A stretch of DNA of 64,000 nt from Bacteroidota bacterium. Its GTDB lineage: Bacteria > Bacteroidota > Bacteroidia > Chitinophagales > Chitinophagaceae. Shown here piece after piece: positions 46,367 through 55,688 of this stretch. The DNA lies in NCBI GenBank assembly GCA_018268015.1, contig JAFDXJ010000053.1, forward strand, positions 182,141 to 246,140, read 5' to 3'. Each line of letters starts with the position of its first letter. Position 1 is the stretch's first letter. The position numbers were made by a program, and so were the translations under genes. Below the pieces are notes generated by a model, which was given only the letters and a program-made list of their open reading frames with translations, was not told the origin of the DNA and searched no databases.

Positions 46367-48091
46367 ATGAATTTTCATTTTTGTAGAAAAGGTTCTTTTC
46401 TTTTATTAAACATTTTCTTTTTTGTAAGTACTGAAGCACAACAAGGGCTTCCAATAATTTCGAAAAATTATTTCCGTGACCCCTTATCTGTTCCCATTCA
46501 GCTATCGGCAAATTTTGGTGAATTAAGGCCTAATCATTTTCACATGGGCTTTGATATACGTACGCAATCCCGGGAAAACCTTCCCGTTTTTGCTGCCGCA
46601 GAAGGCTATATCAGCCGGGTGAAAGTAGAAAAGTATGGCTTTGGCAATGCCATTTATATTACCCATCCCAATGGCTTTACTACGTTATATGCCCATTTGA
46701 ATTCCTTTTCAAAACCTTTGCAGGAATATGTTCTTCAGAAACAATATGAACAGCAAACATGGGCTATTGATCTGGAAATTCCATCCGGCATTTTCCCTGT
46801 ACAAAAAGGGGAATTTATTGCCCATAGCGGAAATACTGGCGCCTCTGCAGGGCCACATTTACACTTTGAAATTCGCAATACGGCAACGGGTAAAAATTAT
46901 AACCCGGGATTATTTGGCTTTGAAATTCCGGATACCAAAAAACCTGTTATCAATGCATTGTATCTCTATGACAGGCGACTTAGTACTTATTTTCAAAAAG
47001 CGACTGCCATACCAATAACCGGCGAAAATGGAAATTATTTTGCAAAAGAAAAATGGATTAAAGTTCATTCACCTTTAATCAGTTTTGCGATTAATGCTAC
47101 GGATAAAAACAATAATTCACCCTTTAATCATGGTATTTATGCCGCTGAGATCAGCATGGATGGAAATAGAATTTTTGGCTTTCAATTAGATTCCATTTCT
47201 TATGATGAAACCCGATATGTAAATGCATGTATAGATTATTCCGTGTATGAGCGTCAAAAAAAATATATACAATATTTGTTTTCTCTGCCGGGGAATGATT
47301 TGAAAATTTTTATGCCCTCTGCTACACAGGGGTTGGTAATTCTTAGCGATACAAATATGCACAATATCCAAATTAAGGTAAATGATTTGGAAGGGAATAC
47401 TTCTATACTCAGTTTTAAGATACAACTGACAAGTATAGACAATAATTTTACCTACCCGGCTGATGCAATACCTTTTATGCCCGGCCAGGAAAATAATGTG
47501 CAAGGCAATTCATTTGAAGCCCATTTTTCTTCCAAAGCATTTTATGAGTCTTTTCCTTTTTCGTTTAAAGAAATTGCAAATAAGACACCTAACAACGCAT
47601 CTGAAATTGTTTCCCTTGGTGATGAAACCATCCCAGTTCACGATGCTTATGATATGAGGATCCGTACAACATTAAGTCCAAATGATCCATTGAAAAAAAG
47701 CACTGTTATGCAATTGGCTGTTGGAAATAAAAAAGATTATCAAAAAGGTATTTGGTCGGGAGATTGGATGCAAGGAAGTTTTCGGAGTTTAGGAAAAATC
47801 AGCCTGATCATAGATACGATCCCACCCGAAATTTTTATCACCGGTTGGAAAAATGGGCAGACATTTTCAGCTAACAGCAAATTATCCTTTCGGGCAACAG
47901 ATAAAGGAAGCGCAATTGAATCCTTTGTAGGGAAGTTGGATGGAGATTGGATCTTGTTTTCTAACAGGAATGGTTTATATACGTATAACTTTGATTCGCA
48001 TTGTACTGTAGGAAAACATATATTAAATATTACCGTAAGAGATATTGCCGGGAATGAAACCATCAAAGAATATACTTTTTCAAAACAATAA
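46367..48091 (+). CDS. M23 family (LytM) metallopeptidase with Ig-like C-terminus
   Basis: A 574-residue exported protein with signal peptide to about 25 (STEAQ). The LytM peptidase domain is at about 45-180 with zinc ligands H59 and D63 (HMGFD) and H166 (GPHLHFE), and YAHL at 108-111. It would cut peptidoglycan cross-bridges. The C-terminal 350 residues form beta-rich domains. TATCTTTG, a -7-like element, lies at 46354-46361, only six bases before the ATG, which suggests a leaderless or very short leader message. It is followed 2 bases after its stop by the peroxiredoxin gene. Confidence 0.92.
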   Translation: MNFHFCRKGSFLLLNIFFFVSTEAQQGLPIISKNYFRDPLSVPIQLSANFGELRPNHFHMGFDIRTQSRENLPVFAAAEGYISRVKVEKYGFGNAIYITHPNGFTTLYAHLNSFSKPLQEYVLQKQYEQQTWAIDLEIPSGIFPVQKGEFIAHSGNTGASAGPHLHFEIRNTATGKNYNPGLFGFEIPDTKKPVINALYLYDRRLSTYFQKATAIPITGENGNYFAKEKWIKVHSPLISFAINATDKNNNSPFNHGIYAAEISMDGNRIFGFQLDSISYDETRYVNACIDYSVYERQKKYIQYLFSLPGNDLKIFMPSATQGLVILSDTNMHNIQIKVNDLEGNTSILSFKIQLTSIDNNFTYPADAIPFMPGQENNVQGNSFEAHFSSKAFYESFPFSFKEIANKTPNNASEIVSLGDETIPVHDAYDMRIRTTLSPNDPLKKSTVMQLAVGNKKDYQKGIWSGDWMQGSFRSLGKISLIIDTIPPEIFITGWKNGQTFSANSKLSFRATDKGSAIESFVGKLDGDWILFSNRNGLYTYNFDSHCTVGKHILNITVRDIAGNETIKEYTFSKQ

Positions 48092-48093
48092 TA

Positions 48094-48564
48094 ATGACAC
48101 ATTTATCAGAAGGTGAAGCAGCTCCAGAATTTTTTGGACCCGATCAGGATGGGAATATATTTTCCAATAAAGATTTTATGGGTAAAAAAACCGCATTTTA
48201 TTTTTATCCGCATGATAATACGCCTACATGTACCATACAGGCCTGCAATCTAAGGGATCATTTCGACCTGCTTAAAAAAGAAGGTATTCAAGTGATTGGA
48301 ATAAGTACAGATGATGAAAAATCGCATACGAAATTTAGAAAAAAATATATTCTGCCTTTTCCACTGATAGCTGATAAAGATCATGCAATCGCAACAAATT
48401 TTGGCGTGTGGGCGCCAAAAAAATTTATGGGAAGAGAATTTATAGGTATGCAAAGAACGACTTTTTTAATTGATGAAAAAGGGATCATCAGGAAGATTAT
48501 CCATAAACCCAAAAGCAGAATTCATGCACAGGAAATTAGCGATGCCTGGAAAGATATTAATTAA
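48094..48564 (+). CDS. bcp: Thioredoxin-dependent thiol peroxidase (Bcp/PrxQ type)
   Basis: A 156-residue peroxiredoxin. The peroxidatic cysteine is C46 in DNTPTCTIQA and the resolving cysteine is C51, the C-x4-C arrangement of Bcp/PrxQ. It reduces hydrogen peroxide and organic peroxides with thioredoxin as the electron donor, in the cytoplasm. The start is 2 bases after the M23 peptidase stop, so the genes are translated together; no functional link is obvious. Confidence 0.95.
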   Translation: MTHLSEGEAAPEFFGPDQDGNIFSNKDFMGKKTAFYFYPHDNTPTCTIQACNLRDHFDLLKKEGIQVIGISTDDEKSHTKFRKKYILPFPLIADKDHAIATNFGVWAPKKFMGREFIGMQRTTFLIDEKGIIRKIIHKPKSRIHAQEISDAWKDIN

Positions 48565-48586
48565 TGCATCATTAGAGTAGAACTGC

Positions 48587-48916
48587 ATGAATATTTTCAT
48601 AAAAGAAAAATCAGTGCTGGCACATTTTGCAGCCATAGTCTTAAAAGAAAAATCCATGGCGCTCACCTTAGGAAGAACGATTCATTTATGGCATACCCAT
48701 GATCAGGATTTTTTGAAAAATCAAAAATGGCTTCAACATGAATTGATACATGTAAGGCAATTTGAAAAAGCAGGATACCTGGTTTTTATATTTCAATATA
48801 TTTGGGAATGTATAAGGCATGGTTATGTAAATAATAAATTTGAAAAAGCGGCCAGGTTGGGAGAAGGAGAGGCCATGGATCTGAAAAAATATAATTTTAT
48901 TTGCCACAAGAAATAA
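48587..48916 (+). CDS. Small HExxH protein, unknown function
   Basis: A 109-residue protein without signal peptide. Residues near 48-57 read HELIHVRQFE, a zinc-binding HExxH motif followed by a glutamate in the later GEGEAMDLKK region. The central hydrophobic stretch YLVFIFQYIWECI could associate with membrane. The family is common in Bacteroidota as a hypothetical protein, and resembles the core of DUF4157 peptidase-like proteins. It follows bcp by 22 bases. Peptidase activity is not shown. A putative domain for a metal site is the most that can be said. Confidence 0.75.
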   Translation: MNIFIKEKSVLAHFAAIVLKEKSMALTLGRTIHLWHTHDQDFLKNQKWLQHELIHVRQFEKAGYLVFIFQYIWECIRHGYVNNKFEKAARLGEGEAMDLKKYNFICHKK

Positions 48917-48926
48917 AAAACGGAAA

Positions 48927-48954
48927 TTGCTGTACTGAAAGAAAATTACCTTAG
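48927..48954 (+). promoter_or_regulatory. Putative promoter of fabG
   Basis: TTG at 48927-48929 and TACCTTAG at 48947-48954, with a 17-base spacer, are close to the TTG-N17-20-TAnnTTTG consensus (one mismatch). The fabG ATG is 21 bases downstream. Confidence 0.45.
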
Positions 48955-48975
48955 CACATCATTAAATTATTGCAC

Positions 48976-49731
48976 ATGAAATTACTTGAAAATAAAGTCT
49001 GTATTGTTACCGGAGCAGCCAGGGGAATAGGAGAAGCCATTGCTAAAGAATTAGCCGAAGAAGGCGCACATATCGCTTTTACTTATGTAAGTGAAAGTAG
49101 CGCGGGAAAGGCTGCTACGCTGGAAGAGAAATTAAACAGCCTTGGTATCAGAGCAAAAGCATATCGGAGCAATGCAGGAAATTATGGTGAATGTGAAACT
49201 TTTGTACAGGAAGTTTTAAAAGACTTTGGCCAGGTTGATGTTTGTGTAAATAATGCCGGGATCAGTAAAGATAATTTGTTATTGAGGCTTACGCCCGAGC
49301 AATGGGATGAAGTCATGGAGGTTAATCTCAAAAGTGTTTTTAATATGACCAAGCAGGTCATCCGCCCCATGATGAAGGCCAAATCCGGAAGTATTATCAA
49401 TATGAGTTCTATCATCGGTGTTAGGGGAAATGCAGGACAAAGCCTCTATGCTGCAAGTAAAGCCGGTATCATTGGGTTTACAAAATCTATTGCTTTGGAG
49501 CTGGGAAGCCGTAATATTCGATGTAATGCCATAGCGCCCGGCTTTGTAGAAACAGATATGACCCATTATTTAAAAGAAGGAAATGGCAGTGAAGAATATT
49601 TAAAGAAAATACCCTTAGCCCGTTTTGCCCAATCTGCCGAGATCGCTAAAAGTGCTTTATTTCTTGCCAGTGATATGAGCTCTTATATTACCGGGCAGGT
49701 ACTGAGCGTATGTGGCGGTTTGAATATCTAA
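48976..49731 (+). CDS. fabG: 3-oxoacyl-[ACP] reductase
   Basis: A 251-residue short-chain dehydrogenase/reductase. TGAARGIGEA binds NADP, NNAG is present, and the catalytic triad is Ser (NMSSIIG), Tyr and Lys (YAASKAG). The ending YITGQVLSVCGGLNI is typical of FabG, the fatty acid elongation reductase. The start at ATG 48976 (MKLLENK) is preferred to a TTG two codons upstream. No other fab genes are next to it, so a separate role in specialised lipid metabolism is possible. A phosphopantetheinyl transferase gene lies 165 bases downstream on the other strand. Confidence 0.9.
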   Translation: MKLLENKVCIVTGAARGIGEAIAKELAEEGAHIAFTYVSESSAGKAATLEEKLNSLGIRAKAYRSNAGNYGECETFVQEVLKDFGQVDVCVNNAGISKDNLLLRLTPEQWDEVMEVNLKSVFNMTKQVIRPMMKAKSGSIINMSSIIGVRGNAGQSLYAASKAGIIGFTKSIALELGSRNIRCNAIAPGFVETDMTHYLKEGNGSEEYLKKIPLARFAQSAEIAKSALFLASDMSSYITGQVLSVCGGLNI

Positions 49732-49896
49732 AATTATTTACAACAATCCTTTTGGCGGGTAAATAGAAAAGAAAATATTTTTTTAAAGATCCTACGGGTG
49801 ATTTGCAAAAAATTTTTCACATCATTTATTTATGTTGGCAAGGTACAAAAGTTAAGAGATTCAATAATGCTAAAAATGACTGCTACAATTCCGCTT

Positions 49897-50541
49897 TCAG
49901 GTATGTTTAAAAATATTTGTATCGTCTAAAACCCAGGCCAGGCATAGTTTCTCAAGAATCATTGTATGTACATTTAAAGAAAATTGCTGATTTTCGACGG
50001 CCAGGTTACAAGAAATTTGATGAAGGCTTGAATGGGTAATTTCAATATTATTTTTTAGGGAAATGGCTCCCTTTCCCCAACATTTATAAACAGCTTCTTT
50101 CGCACACCAGGCTAAAGTAAAGGCTGTATCTGGTTGTTGATTAATCTGGTTGCTCTTTATAAGAGTAATTTCATTAGGGTTGAGGAACTTATTGCTTAGT
50201 TGATTTGGCTTAGGTGAAATGCGTTCCAGGTCAACGCCGGAATTACTTTGAGTGCTTATCAGGGCCGCAGCAAATCCAGAAGTGTGTGCCAGCGAAAAAA
50301 AATAATGAGAAGAGTAAATATAAGGTTTATTGGATGCACTCATTTGAATAGAGGCTTGAGGGAAGTTGGGAAATAATTGTGTCAGTAAAAAATTTGCAGC
50401 CAGGTGTTGTATTCGCTTTTCGGGATGATGAATCACTTTTATAGGTACAACATTCTTCAGGAAATAACTTTCCGGTTCCGTAATTTTCCAAATGCCAAGG
50501 CGCGTATGAAGATTTATATTTTCCTGGAAATAAAGCGGCAC
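49897..50541 (-). CDS. 4'-phosphopantetheinyl transferase
   Basis: A 214-residue Sfp-type transferase that attaches phosphopantetheine to carrier proteins. D104-L-E106 in GVDLERI and E149 in WCAKEAVYK give the metal site, with K153. Length and layout agree with the family. Proximity to fabG suggests fatty acid or lipid synthesis, but the two are convergent and separated by 165 bases. It is divergent from dcd; 93 bases between starts may hold both promoters. Confidence 0.92.
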   Translation of the reverse strand: MPLYFQENINLHTRLGIWKITEPESYFLKNVVPIKVIHHPEKRIQHLAANFLLTQLFPNFPQASIQMSASNKPYIYSSHYFFSLAHTSGFAAALISTQSNSGVDLERISPKPNQLSNKFLNPNEITLIKSNQINQQPDTAFTLAWCAKEAVYKCWGKGAISLKNNIEITHSSLHQISCNLAVENQQFSLNVHTMILEKLCLAWVLDDTNIFKHT

Positions 50542-50634
50542 GTAATTTTACCAGTTTTTTTGATGAGGCTTTCCGGTTCGCTGCAAAAGTATTTTATTTG
50601 CAGGAATATTAAATACACTGATAATTTACACAAT

Positions 50635-51171
50635 ATGATTCTTTCTGATACCAGGATACTGGAAGAAATAAATAAAAAAACCATTGTGATTGTACCGTAT
50701 GATCGCAAATTTTTAGGGAGTAATAGTTATGATGTACATTTGGGAAAGTGCCTGGCAAAATATAAAGATGAAGTATTGGATGCTAAGAAGCACAATACCA
50801 TAGAGTATTTTGACATACCGGCGGAAGGCTTTGTTTTGCAACCTCATGTTTTTTACTTAGGCGTTACCGAAGAGTACACAGAAACGCATGCACATGTTCC
50901 TTTCCTGGAAGGGAAATCTTCTACAGGGCGGCTGGGAATCGATATTCATGCAACTGCAGGAAAGGGTGATGTAGGTTTTTGTGGAAACTGGACCCTGGAA
51001 ATTTCAGTAAAACAACCTGTACGAATTTATCCGGGAATGCCTATTGGGCAGTTAATTTATTTCCCGGTTGAAGGTGATATTGAAATAAAATATAACAATA
51101 AGAAAGATGCAAAGTATAGCCATCAACCCAATAAACCTGTTGAAAGTATGATGTGGAAGAATGTATTTTAA
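50635..51171 (+). CDS. dcd: dCTP deaminase
   Basis: A 178-residue deaminase converting dCTP to dUTP for thymidylate synthesis. The start at ATG 50635 (MILSDTRILEE) is chosen because the open frame to 50404 overlaps the divergent phosphopantetheinyl transferase and shows no family sequence. The core is EGKSSTGRLGIDIHATAGKGDVGF, residues 92-115, and E122 in LE is the probable catalytic glutamate. Whether it also has dUTPase activity, as in some archaeal forms, cannot be told. It precedes the DUF1684 gene by 13 bases. Confidence 0.95.
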   Translation: MILSDTRILEEINKKTIVIVPYDRKFLGSNSYDVHLGKCLAKYKDEVLDAKKHNTIEYFDIPAEGFVLQPHVFYLGVTEEYTETHAHVPFLEGKSSTGRLGIDIHATAGKGDVGFCGNWTLEISVKQPVRIYPGMPIGQLIYFPVEGDIEIKYNNKKDAKYSHQPNKPVESMMWKNVF

Positions 51172-51184
51172 AAAAATTTGAACC

Positions 51185-51793
51185 ATGAAAGTAAATTGTC
51201 TTGTATTCCTTTTGTTTGGAATGCTGATTTTTCAACCTGCTTTTTCCCAAGAAAATACCCTGGCGATAAAAAAAGATATCGCTTCATTTCAAAAGTCATT
51301 ACAAGATGAATATTCCAATCCGGTGATTTCACCATTAAATGAGACTCAACGCAAACATTTCCCGGGAATCCAATTCTTTCCGATAAATATGGAACTCATT
51401 GTTCCGGCGAAATTTGTAAAAACAAATTCAGATGAAGTTTTTATAATGGAAACTTCATCCCATAAGCAAAAAAAATATTATTTATATGCTAAAGCGGTTT
51501 TTAATATTAAAGGAAAACCCTATTCACTCAATGTGTATCAATCACTGGATTTAAAAAATAAAAAAGGCTTTGAAAATTTTTTATTCATCCCTTTCAAAGA
51601 TGAGACAAGTGGAAAAGAGACCTATGGTGGCGGCAGGTATATTGATTTGGAAATACCTGCATCCGGTGATATAACCATCAATTTTAATAAGGCATATCAA
51701 CCTTATTGCGCTTATACGGAAGGGTATAATTGTCCCATACCTCCAGCAGTGAATACTTTGCCTATTCCTATTTATGCAGGCGTTAGGGAATAA
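51185..51793 (+). CDS. DUF1684 domain protein, exported
   Basis: A 202-residue protein with a signal peptide (1-22, ending PAFSQ). The mature part has the DUF1684 features FLFIPFKDETSGKETYGGGRYID and DITINFNKAYQPYCAYTEGYNCPIPP. The family is beta-rich, of unknown function, and often exported in Bacteroidota. It shares an operon with dcd, but the two act in different compartments, so the pairing may only reflect compact packing. It ends 31 bases from the convergent SNF2 gene. Confidence 0.88.
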   Translation: MKVNCLVFLLFGMLIFQPAFSQENTLAIKKDIASFQKSLQDEYSNPVISPLNETQRKHFPGIQFFPINMELIVPAKFVKTNSDEVFIMETSSHKQKKYYLYAKAVFNIKGKPYSLNVYQSLDLKNKKGFENFLFIPFKDETSGKETYGGGRYIDLEIPASGDITINFNKAYQPYCAYTEGYNCPIPPAVNTLPIPIYAGVRE

Positions 51794-51824
51794 TAAATAG
51801 TGAATGGTAACATCCGGTTATGGA

Positions 51825-54800
51825 TTAGCTAAACAAATATTCAATATCCTCTTTAGAAAGTGTTTTTACAAAATTATGATCATCCGCAACCAGATCTGCG
51901 GCAAGCGCTTTCTTCTTTTCTTGTAATAAGAGTATTTTATCTTCAACAGTGTCGGTACAGATCATTCGATAAGCGAAAATATTTTTTGTCTGCCCTATAC
52001 GATGAGTCCTGTCTATTGCCTGCTGTTCTACAGCGGGGTTCCACCATGGGTCAACAATATAGACATAATCGGCAGAGGTAAGATTTAATCCGACGCCACC
52101 TGCTTTAAGTGAAATCAGGAAGACTCTGCAATCTTTGTCATCCTGGAAATGATTGATTGCGCGTTCTCTCTCGGGCGCGGAAGTACTGCCATCAAAATAT
52201 TCAAAGTTGATATCCAGTTCTATTAATTTCTCTTTGATTAATGAAAGCATACCCAAGAATTGGGAGAAGATAAGTGCCTTATGCTCCCCAATATTTTCCG
52301 TGATTTCACGAGTCAGTTCATCCAGTTTTGCTGATTCATTTGGGAATGGTTTCCCATCTTTTAGTATGGCGGGGCTGTCACAGATCTGGCGCAATTTCAT
52401 CAGGCCTTGCAGGATAGATAATTGAGATTTTCCGAGCCCCATGGACTCCACTTCACCCAGGAGCTTACTCCTGATTTCATTGCGGTATGCATCATAAATA
52501 CTTCGTTGAATCTTACCCATTTCACAATATACCGTCATCTCGTGTTTTTCCGGAAGATCCTGTGCTACCTGTTCTTTGGTTCTGCGAAGAATGAAAGGAT
52601 ACAAAAGTTTACGGAGATGTTCTTTATTTTCCTGCACTCCCAATTTGTCTATCGGTATTGAAAATTCCTGTTTGAAGAATTCAATACTTCCGAGCATGCC
52701 GGGATTGAGGAAATTCATTTGAGCATAAAGATCAAATGTATTATTCTGTAAAGGTGTACCACTCAGGCACAGCTTATTTTTGGATTTTAATATGGAAGCT
52801 GCTTTGGCAATCTTACTGGCCGGATTTTTTATTGCCTGGCTTTCATCGAGGATGATATAATCAAACAAAATTTCCTTGAAATATTTTATATCACTACGCA
52901 AGGTGCCATAGGTGGTGATAAAAATATCCGTTTCGAGGTTATGCAGTAAAGCCTGGTCACGCGTTCCACCATGGTGAACATGATGACTCAATGAAGGGGT
53001 AAATTTATTGATTTCATTCTCCCAGTTGAACATAAGCGTAGTGGGGCAAACGACCAGCGCTTTGATAGCCCCATGTATTGTTTTGTAGTGATGAAGAAAT
53101 GCGAGAGCCTGAATCGTTTTCCCGAGGCCCATATCATCAGCCAGGATACCTCCCCATTTCACCTGATTGAGATAATGTAACCAGTGAAATCCGGCTTCCT
53201 GATATGGTCGTAGAATTTGCTGTAAATGTTCAGGGGCAGGAATTTCACTAACGGCAAAATTATTTTTAATACTTTCATATTTCTCATCCAGTAAAATACT
53301 GAGTTCTTCTTCATCGCGTTGATGATATAAATCTTCAATGACGCTGTAATGGTACCTGCTTAATTTTAATGCATCATTTTTACTTTCACCCACGCGGAAT
53401 AGCAAGCTGTATTTCTGTAACCATTCTTCCGGCAATATACCCAGACTTCCATCTTCCAATTGTACATATTGCTCTTGTTTTCCCAGCGCTTTCTTGATAT
53501 CTGCAATTTTTACTTTGTTGCCATTAAATTGTATATCCACCTTCGCATCAAACCAATCCATATTATGGGTGATTTGAATTTTAGTGGATGGCCGGGCTGA
53601 ATTGAAGCGGAATTTTTTTAATGCCTCAAAGCCGGTTACCGGGATATTTAATTCTTTGATGGCATCAGCAAATAAAAAGAACCAGTTATTTTTCAATACT
53701 TCAGCGCCCTTCAGCGCAAGTGTGTGTGCTTCATCTGTTTTTTTGAAGTGCGTATGCAATGCTTCAAGTTTTTGTATAAAAGCATTTTCCACCGGTATAT
53801 TCCTGTGGATAATAACCAGCTTATTTTGATATGGATATACAATTTTATCCTGATCTCCCTCCTGGATGATATAATCCTTGTAAGAAAAAATGATGTGGAT
53901 CAATAAATAATCACCGCGTTCACGCAATTCAAGGCTGATACCCGGAAGCACCTCTTTCCATACTTCGCTTTGTATATTGATTAATTCAATGTCATACTTT
54001 TTGGATAGTGGCAATAAGTGGTTTTTCAAATATTCTTCCCAGTTAGATGAATCAATGATTCTTTTTCCTGTGGGAGAAAATTTTTCCACTTCAATGATAT
54101 CATTTGCCTGCTGCCATATATATATGACATCCTGTAACTTAATCAGAGCAGGGGTTTTCAACTCATTTTCCGAAATATTTATTAAGCCCTTTTCCACTTT
54201 TGCTTTGCATTGTATATCATAGACATCTCCTCTTTTCATTACAGATATCACAGGCCTGATAAAAGACTTGGAAATCGTTAAAAGAGTCAAATGATTTGAT
54301 GCATCCTGATTTTCATCATTCTGATAATAAACAGGAATGAAGGCAGATAGTTCATGGAATAATTGAATGTATTTCGGATGTAAGTATTCCAGGATCAATT
54401 GCCGGGTTTCCGGAGCCAGCGCCTCGTCATGTTGCTGAATAATATTTTCCCAAATACCACTAAATGGTGAATTCCGTGTAAGAAAACGACTTACTTCCGA
54501 AGGGAGGCACTTGCGTAAAATCGATATGGCTTTCTTTTCATGATCACTGAAATGGTTGGTTTGAATGAATTTTGAAAAATCCAATTGATCGGGCTTTTGG
54601 ATAAAAGTGTCATCCTCATCCATTTCTCCATATAAAGCATGAATTTGAAGAAATGGATATTGTGCGGGATCTTGTTGAATGACCAGGGCTAATTTTTTTG
54701 TAGTGAATGGTTCATTCAAAATTTCGGTTTCTGTTGCTACGGATGGGGCTGTTTCCGTAAGTGCTGAAATGGCAGATACGCGTTTAATAGAGGTATCCAA

Positions 54801-55568
54801 AATACGTAAAAATGGTTTACCGCTTACGTAGGAAAATTCAAATTTACCTTTTAAATCATCCTGCAGGGAGTAGCCATACAGGGAGAGTAATTTATTTTTT
54901 TCATTATCAAGGTTTCGAATAGTATCAAAATAATCTGAGCCGAACTCTCTGGATAATTGAAGGAATAATATTGTTTTATGCAAGCAAAGCGGATGGCTTG
55001 TAGAAGAGTGACAGGTGCAGCTTGTATCAAAGTTACGTTCTTCATTTTTTTGAACGCATACTTTAAATGAAGTGTCCCCCATATTTATTTCAGCAATAAC
55101 TTTTTCATTTTTCGCTTCGATGATTTTAGCCTGCTTTTGCTCAAGGTATTGATCAGCCATATCAACAACCTGTGGTGATGCCAGCATTTTGATGGTGCGC
55201 ACATCCAATTTTTTCATTTTTACAACCGTATGTTGTTGGTCATAGACCAATTCTTTTTCACCCAGCAAATTTTTGTCTATTAATTCCTGAAGGCGAAAAA
55301 GTGATGCGGCCTTATGGCGGCAAACTTCTCCCAGGTTATAAGGACAGGTGCATCGTAAAGAAATCGTTTTTTCCTGGTTAAAATGACTAATGGATACTTT
55401 ATTGAAAGTGGCATAAATATCATCTTTAACACGAAATGTAACATCATTCAACAATGCATCATAATCAACCAGTTCAACATAACCCAGGTTATGGATTTTT
55501 TTTCCCCGACGTATAGATTCATCGGTTCCATTATTATAAATAAATTTTATCAACAGGGGTAATGACAT
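51825..55568 (-). CDS. SNF2-family helicase with two SWIM zinc motifs
   Basis: A 1247-residue protein. Two SWIM-type motifs occur in the N-terminal part: C73-x-C75-x7-C83-x-H85 and C184-x-C186-x8-C195-x-H197. A helicase-associated region follows (about 230-760). The SNF2 ATPase starts near 785: Walker A K817 in DDMGLGKT, then LDESQ, and the C-terminal lobe with FDGSTSAPERE and QQAIDRTHRIGQT. It moves along DNA or remodels protein-DNA complexes. SWIM domains bind DNA or proteins. It is convergent with DUF1684 and starts 120 bases from comB. Confidence 0.95.
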   Translation of the reverse strand: MSLPLLIKFIYNNGTDESIRRGKKIHNLGYVELVDYDALLNDVTFRVKDDIYATFNKVSISHFNQEKTISLRCTCPYNLGEVCRHKAASLFRLQELIDKNLLGEKELVYDQQHTVVKMKKLDVRTIKMLASPQVVDMADQYLEQKQAKIIEAKNEKVIAEINMGDTSFKVCVQKNEERNFDTSCTCHSSTSHPLCLHKTILFLQLSREFGSDYFDTIRNLDNEKNKLLSLYGYSLQDDLKGKFEFSYVSGKPFLRILDTSIKRVSAISALTETAPSVATETEILNEPFTTKKLALVIQQDPAQYPFLQIHALYGEMDEDDTFIQKPDQLDFSKFIQTNHFSDHEKKAISILRKCLPSEVSRFLTRNSPFSGIWENIIQQHDEALAPETRQLILEYLHPKYIQLFHELSAFIPVYYQNDENQDASNHLTLLTISKSFIRPVISVMKRGDVYDIQCKAKVEKGLINISENELKTPALIKLQDVIYIWQQANDIIEVEKFSPTGKRIIDSSNWEEYLKNHLLPLSKKYDIELINIQSEVWKEVLPGISLELRERGDYLLIHIIFSYKDYIIQEGDQDKIVYPYQNKLVIIHRNIPVENAFIQKLEALHTHFKKTDEAHTLALKGAEVLKNNWFFLFADAIKELNIPVTGFEALKKFRFNSARPSTKIQITHNMDWFDAKVDIQFNGNKVKIADIKKALGKQEQYVQLEDGSLGILPEEWLQKYSLLFRVGESKNDALKLSRYHYSVIEDLYHQRDEEELSILLDEKYESIKNNFAVSEIPAPEHLQQILRPYQEAGFHWLHYLNQVKWGGILADDMGLGKTIQALAFLHHYKTIHGAIKALVVCPTTLMFNWENEINKFTPSLSHHVHHGGTRDQALLHNLETDIFITTYGTLRSDIKYFKEILFDYIILDESQAIKNPASKIAKAASILKSKNKLCLSGTPLQNNTFDLYAQMNFLNPGMLGSIEFFKQEFSIPIDKLGVQENKEHLRKLLYPFILRRTKEQVAQDLPEKHEMTVYCEMGKIQRSIYDAYRNEIRSKLLGEVESMGLGKSQLSILQGLMKLRQICDSPAILKDGKPFPNESAKLDELTREITENIGEHKALIFSQFLGMLSLIKEKLIELDINFEYFDGSTSAPERERAINHFQDDKDCRVFLISLKAGGVGLNLTSADYVYIVDPWWNPAVEQQAIDRTHRIGQTKNIFAYRMICTDTVEDKILLLQEKKKALAADLVADDHNFVKTLSKEDIEYLFS

Positions 55569-55688
55569 TCAATAATATTCAAAAAAAGTGAAGCCTTGCT
55601 TGTACGGTTTGGCCAATTTTGCAAAAGTAAAACAATTCAACGGGGGCAAAAAAGGAATGGGGGAAAAAATGTAAGAAACGTTTATAAA

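Noticed and set aside
49732..49896. Possible 20-residue frame at about 49868-49930
   Set aside because: It is too short, overlaps the end of the phosphopantetheinyl transferase and has no known relative.
50404..50634. N-terminal extension of Dcd
   Set aside because: It overlaps the divergent phosphopantetheinyl transferase; the family begins at MILSDTRI.
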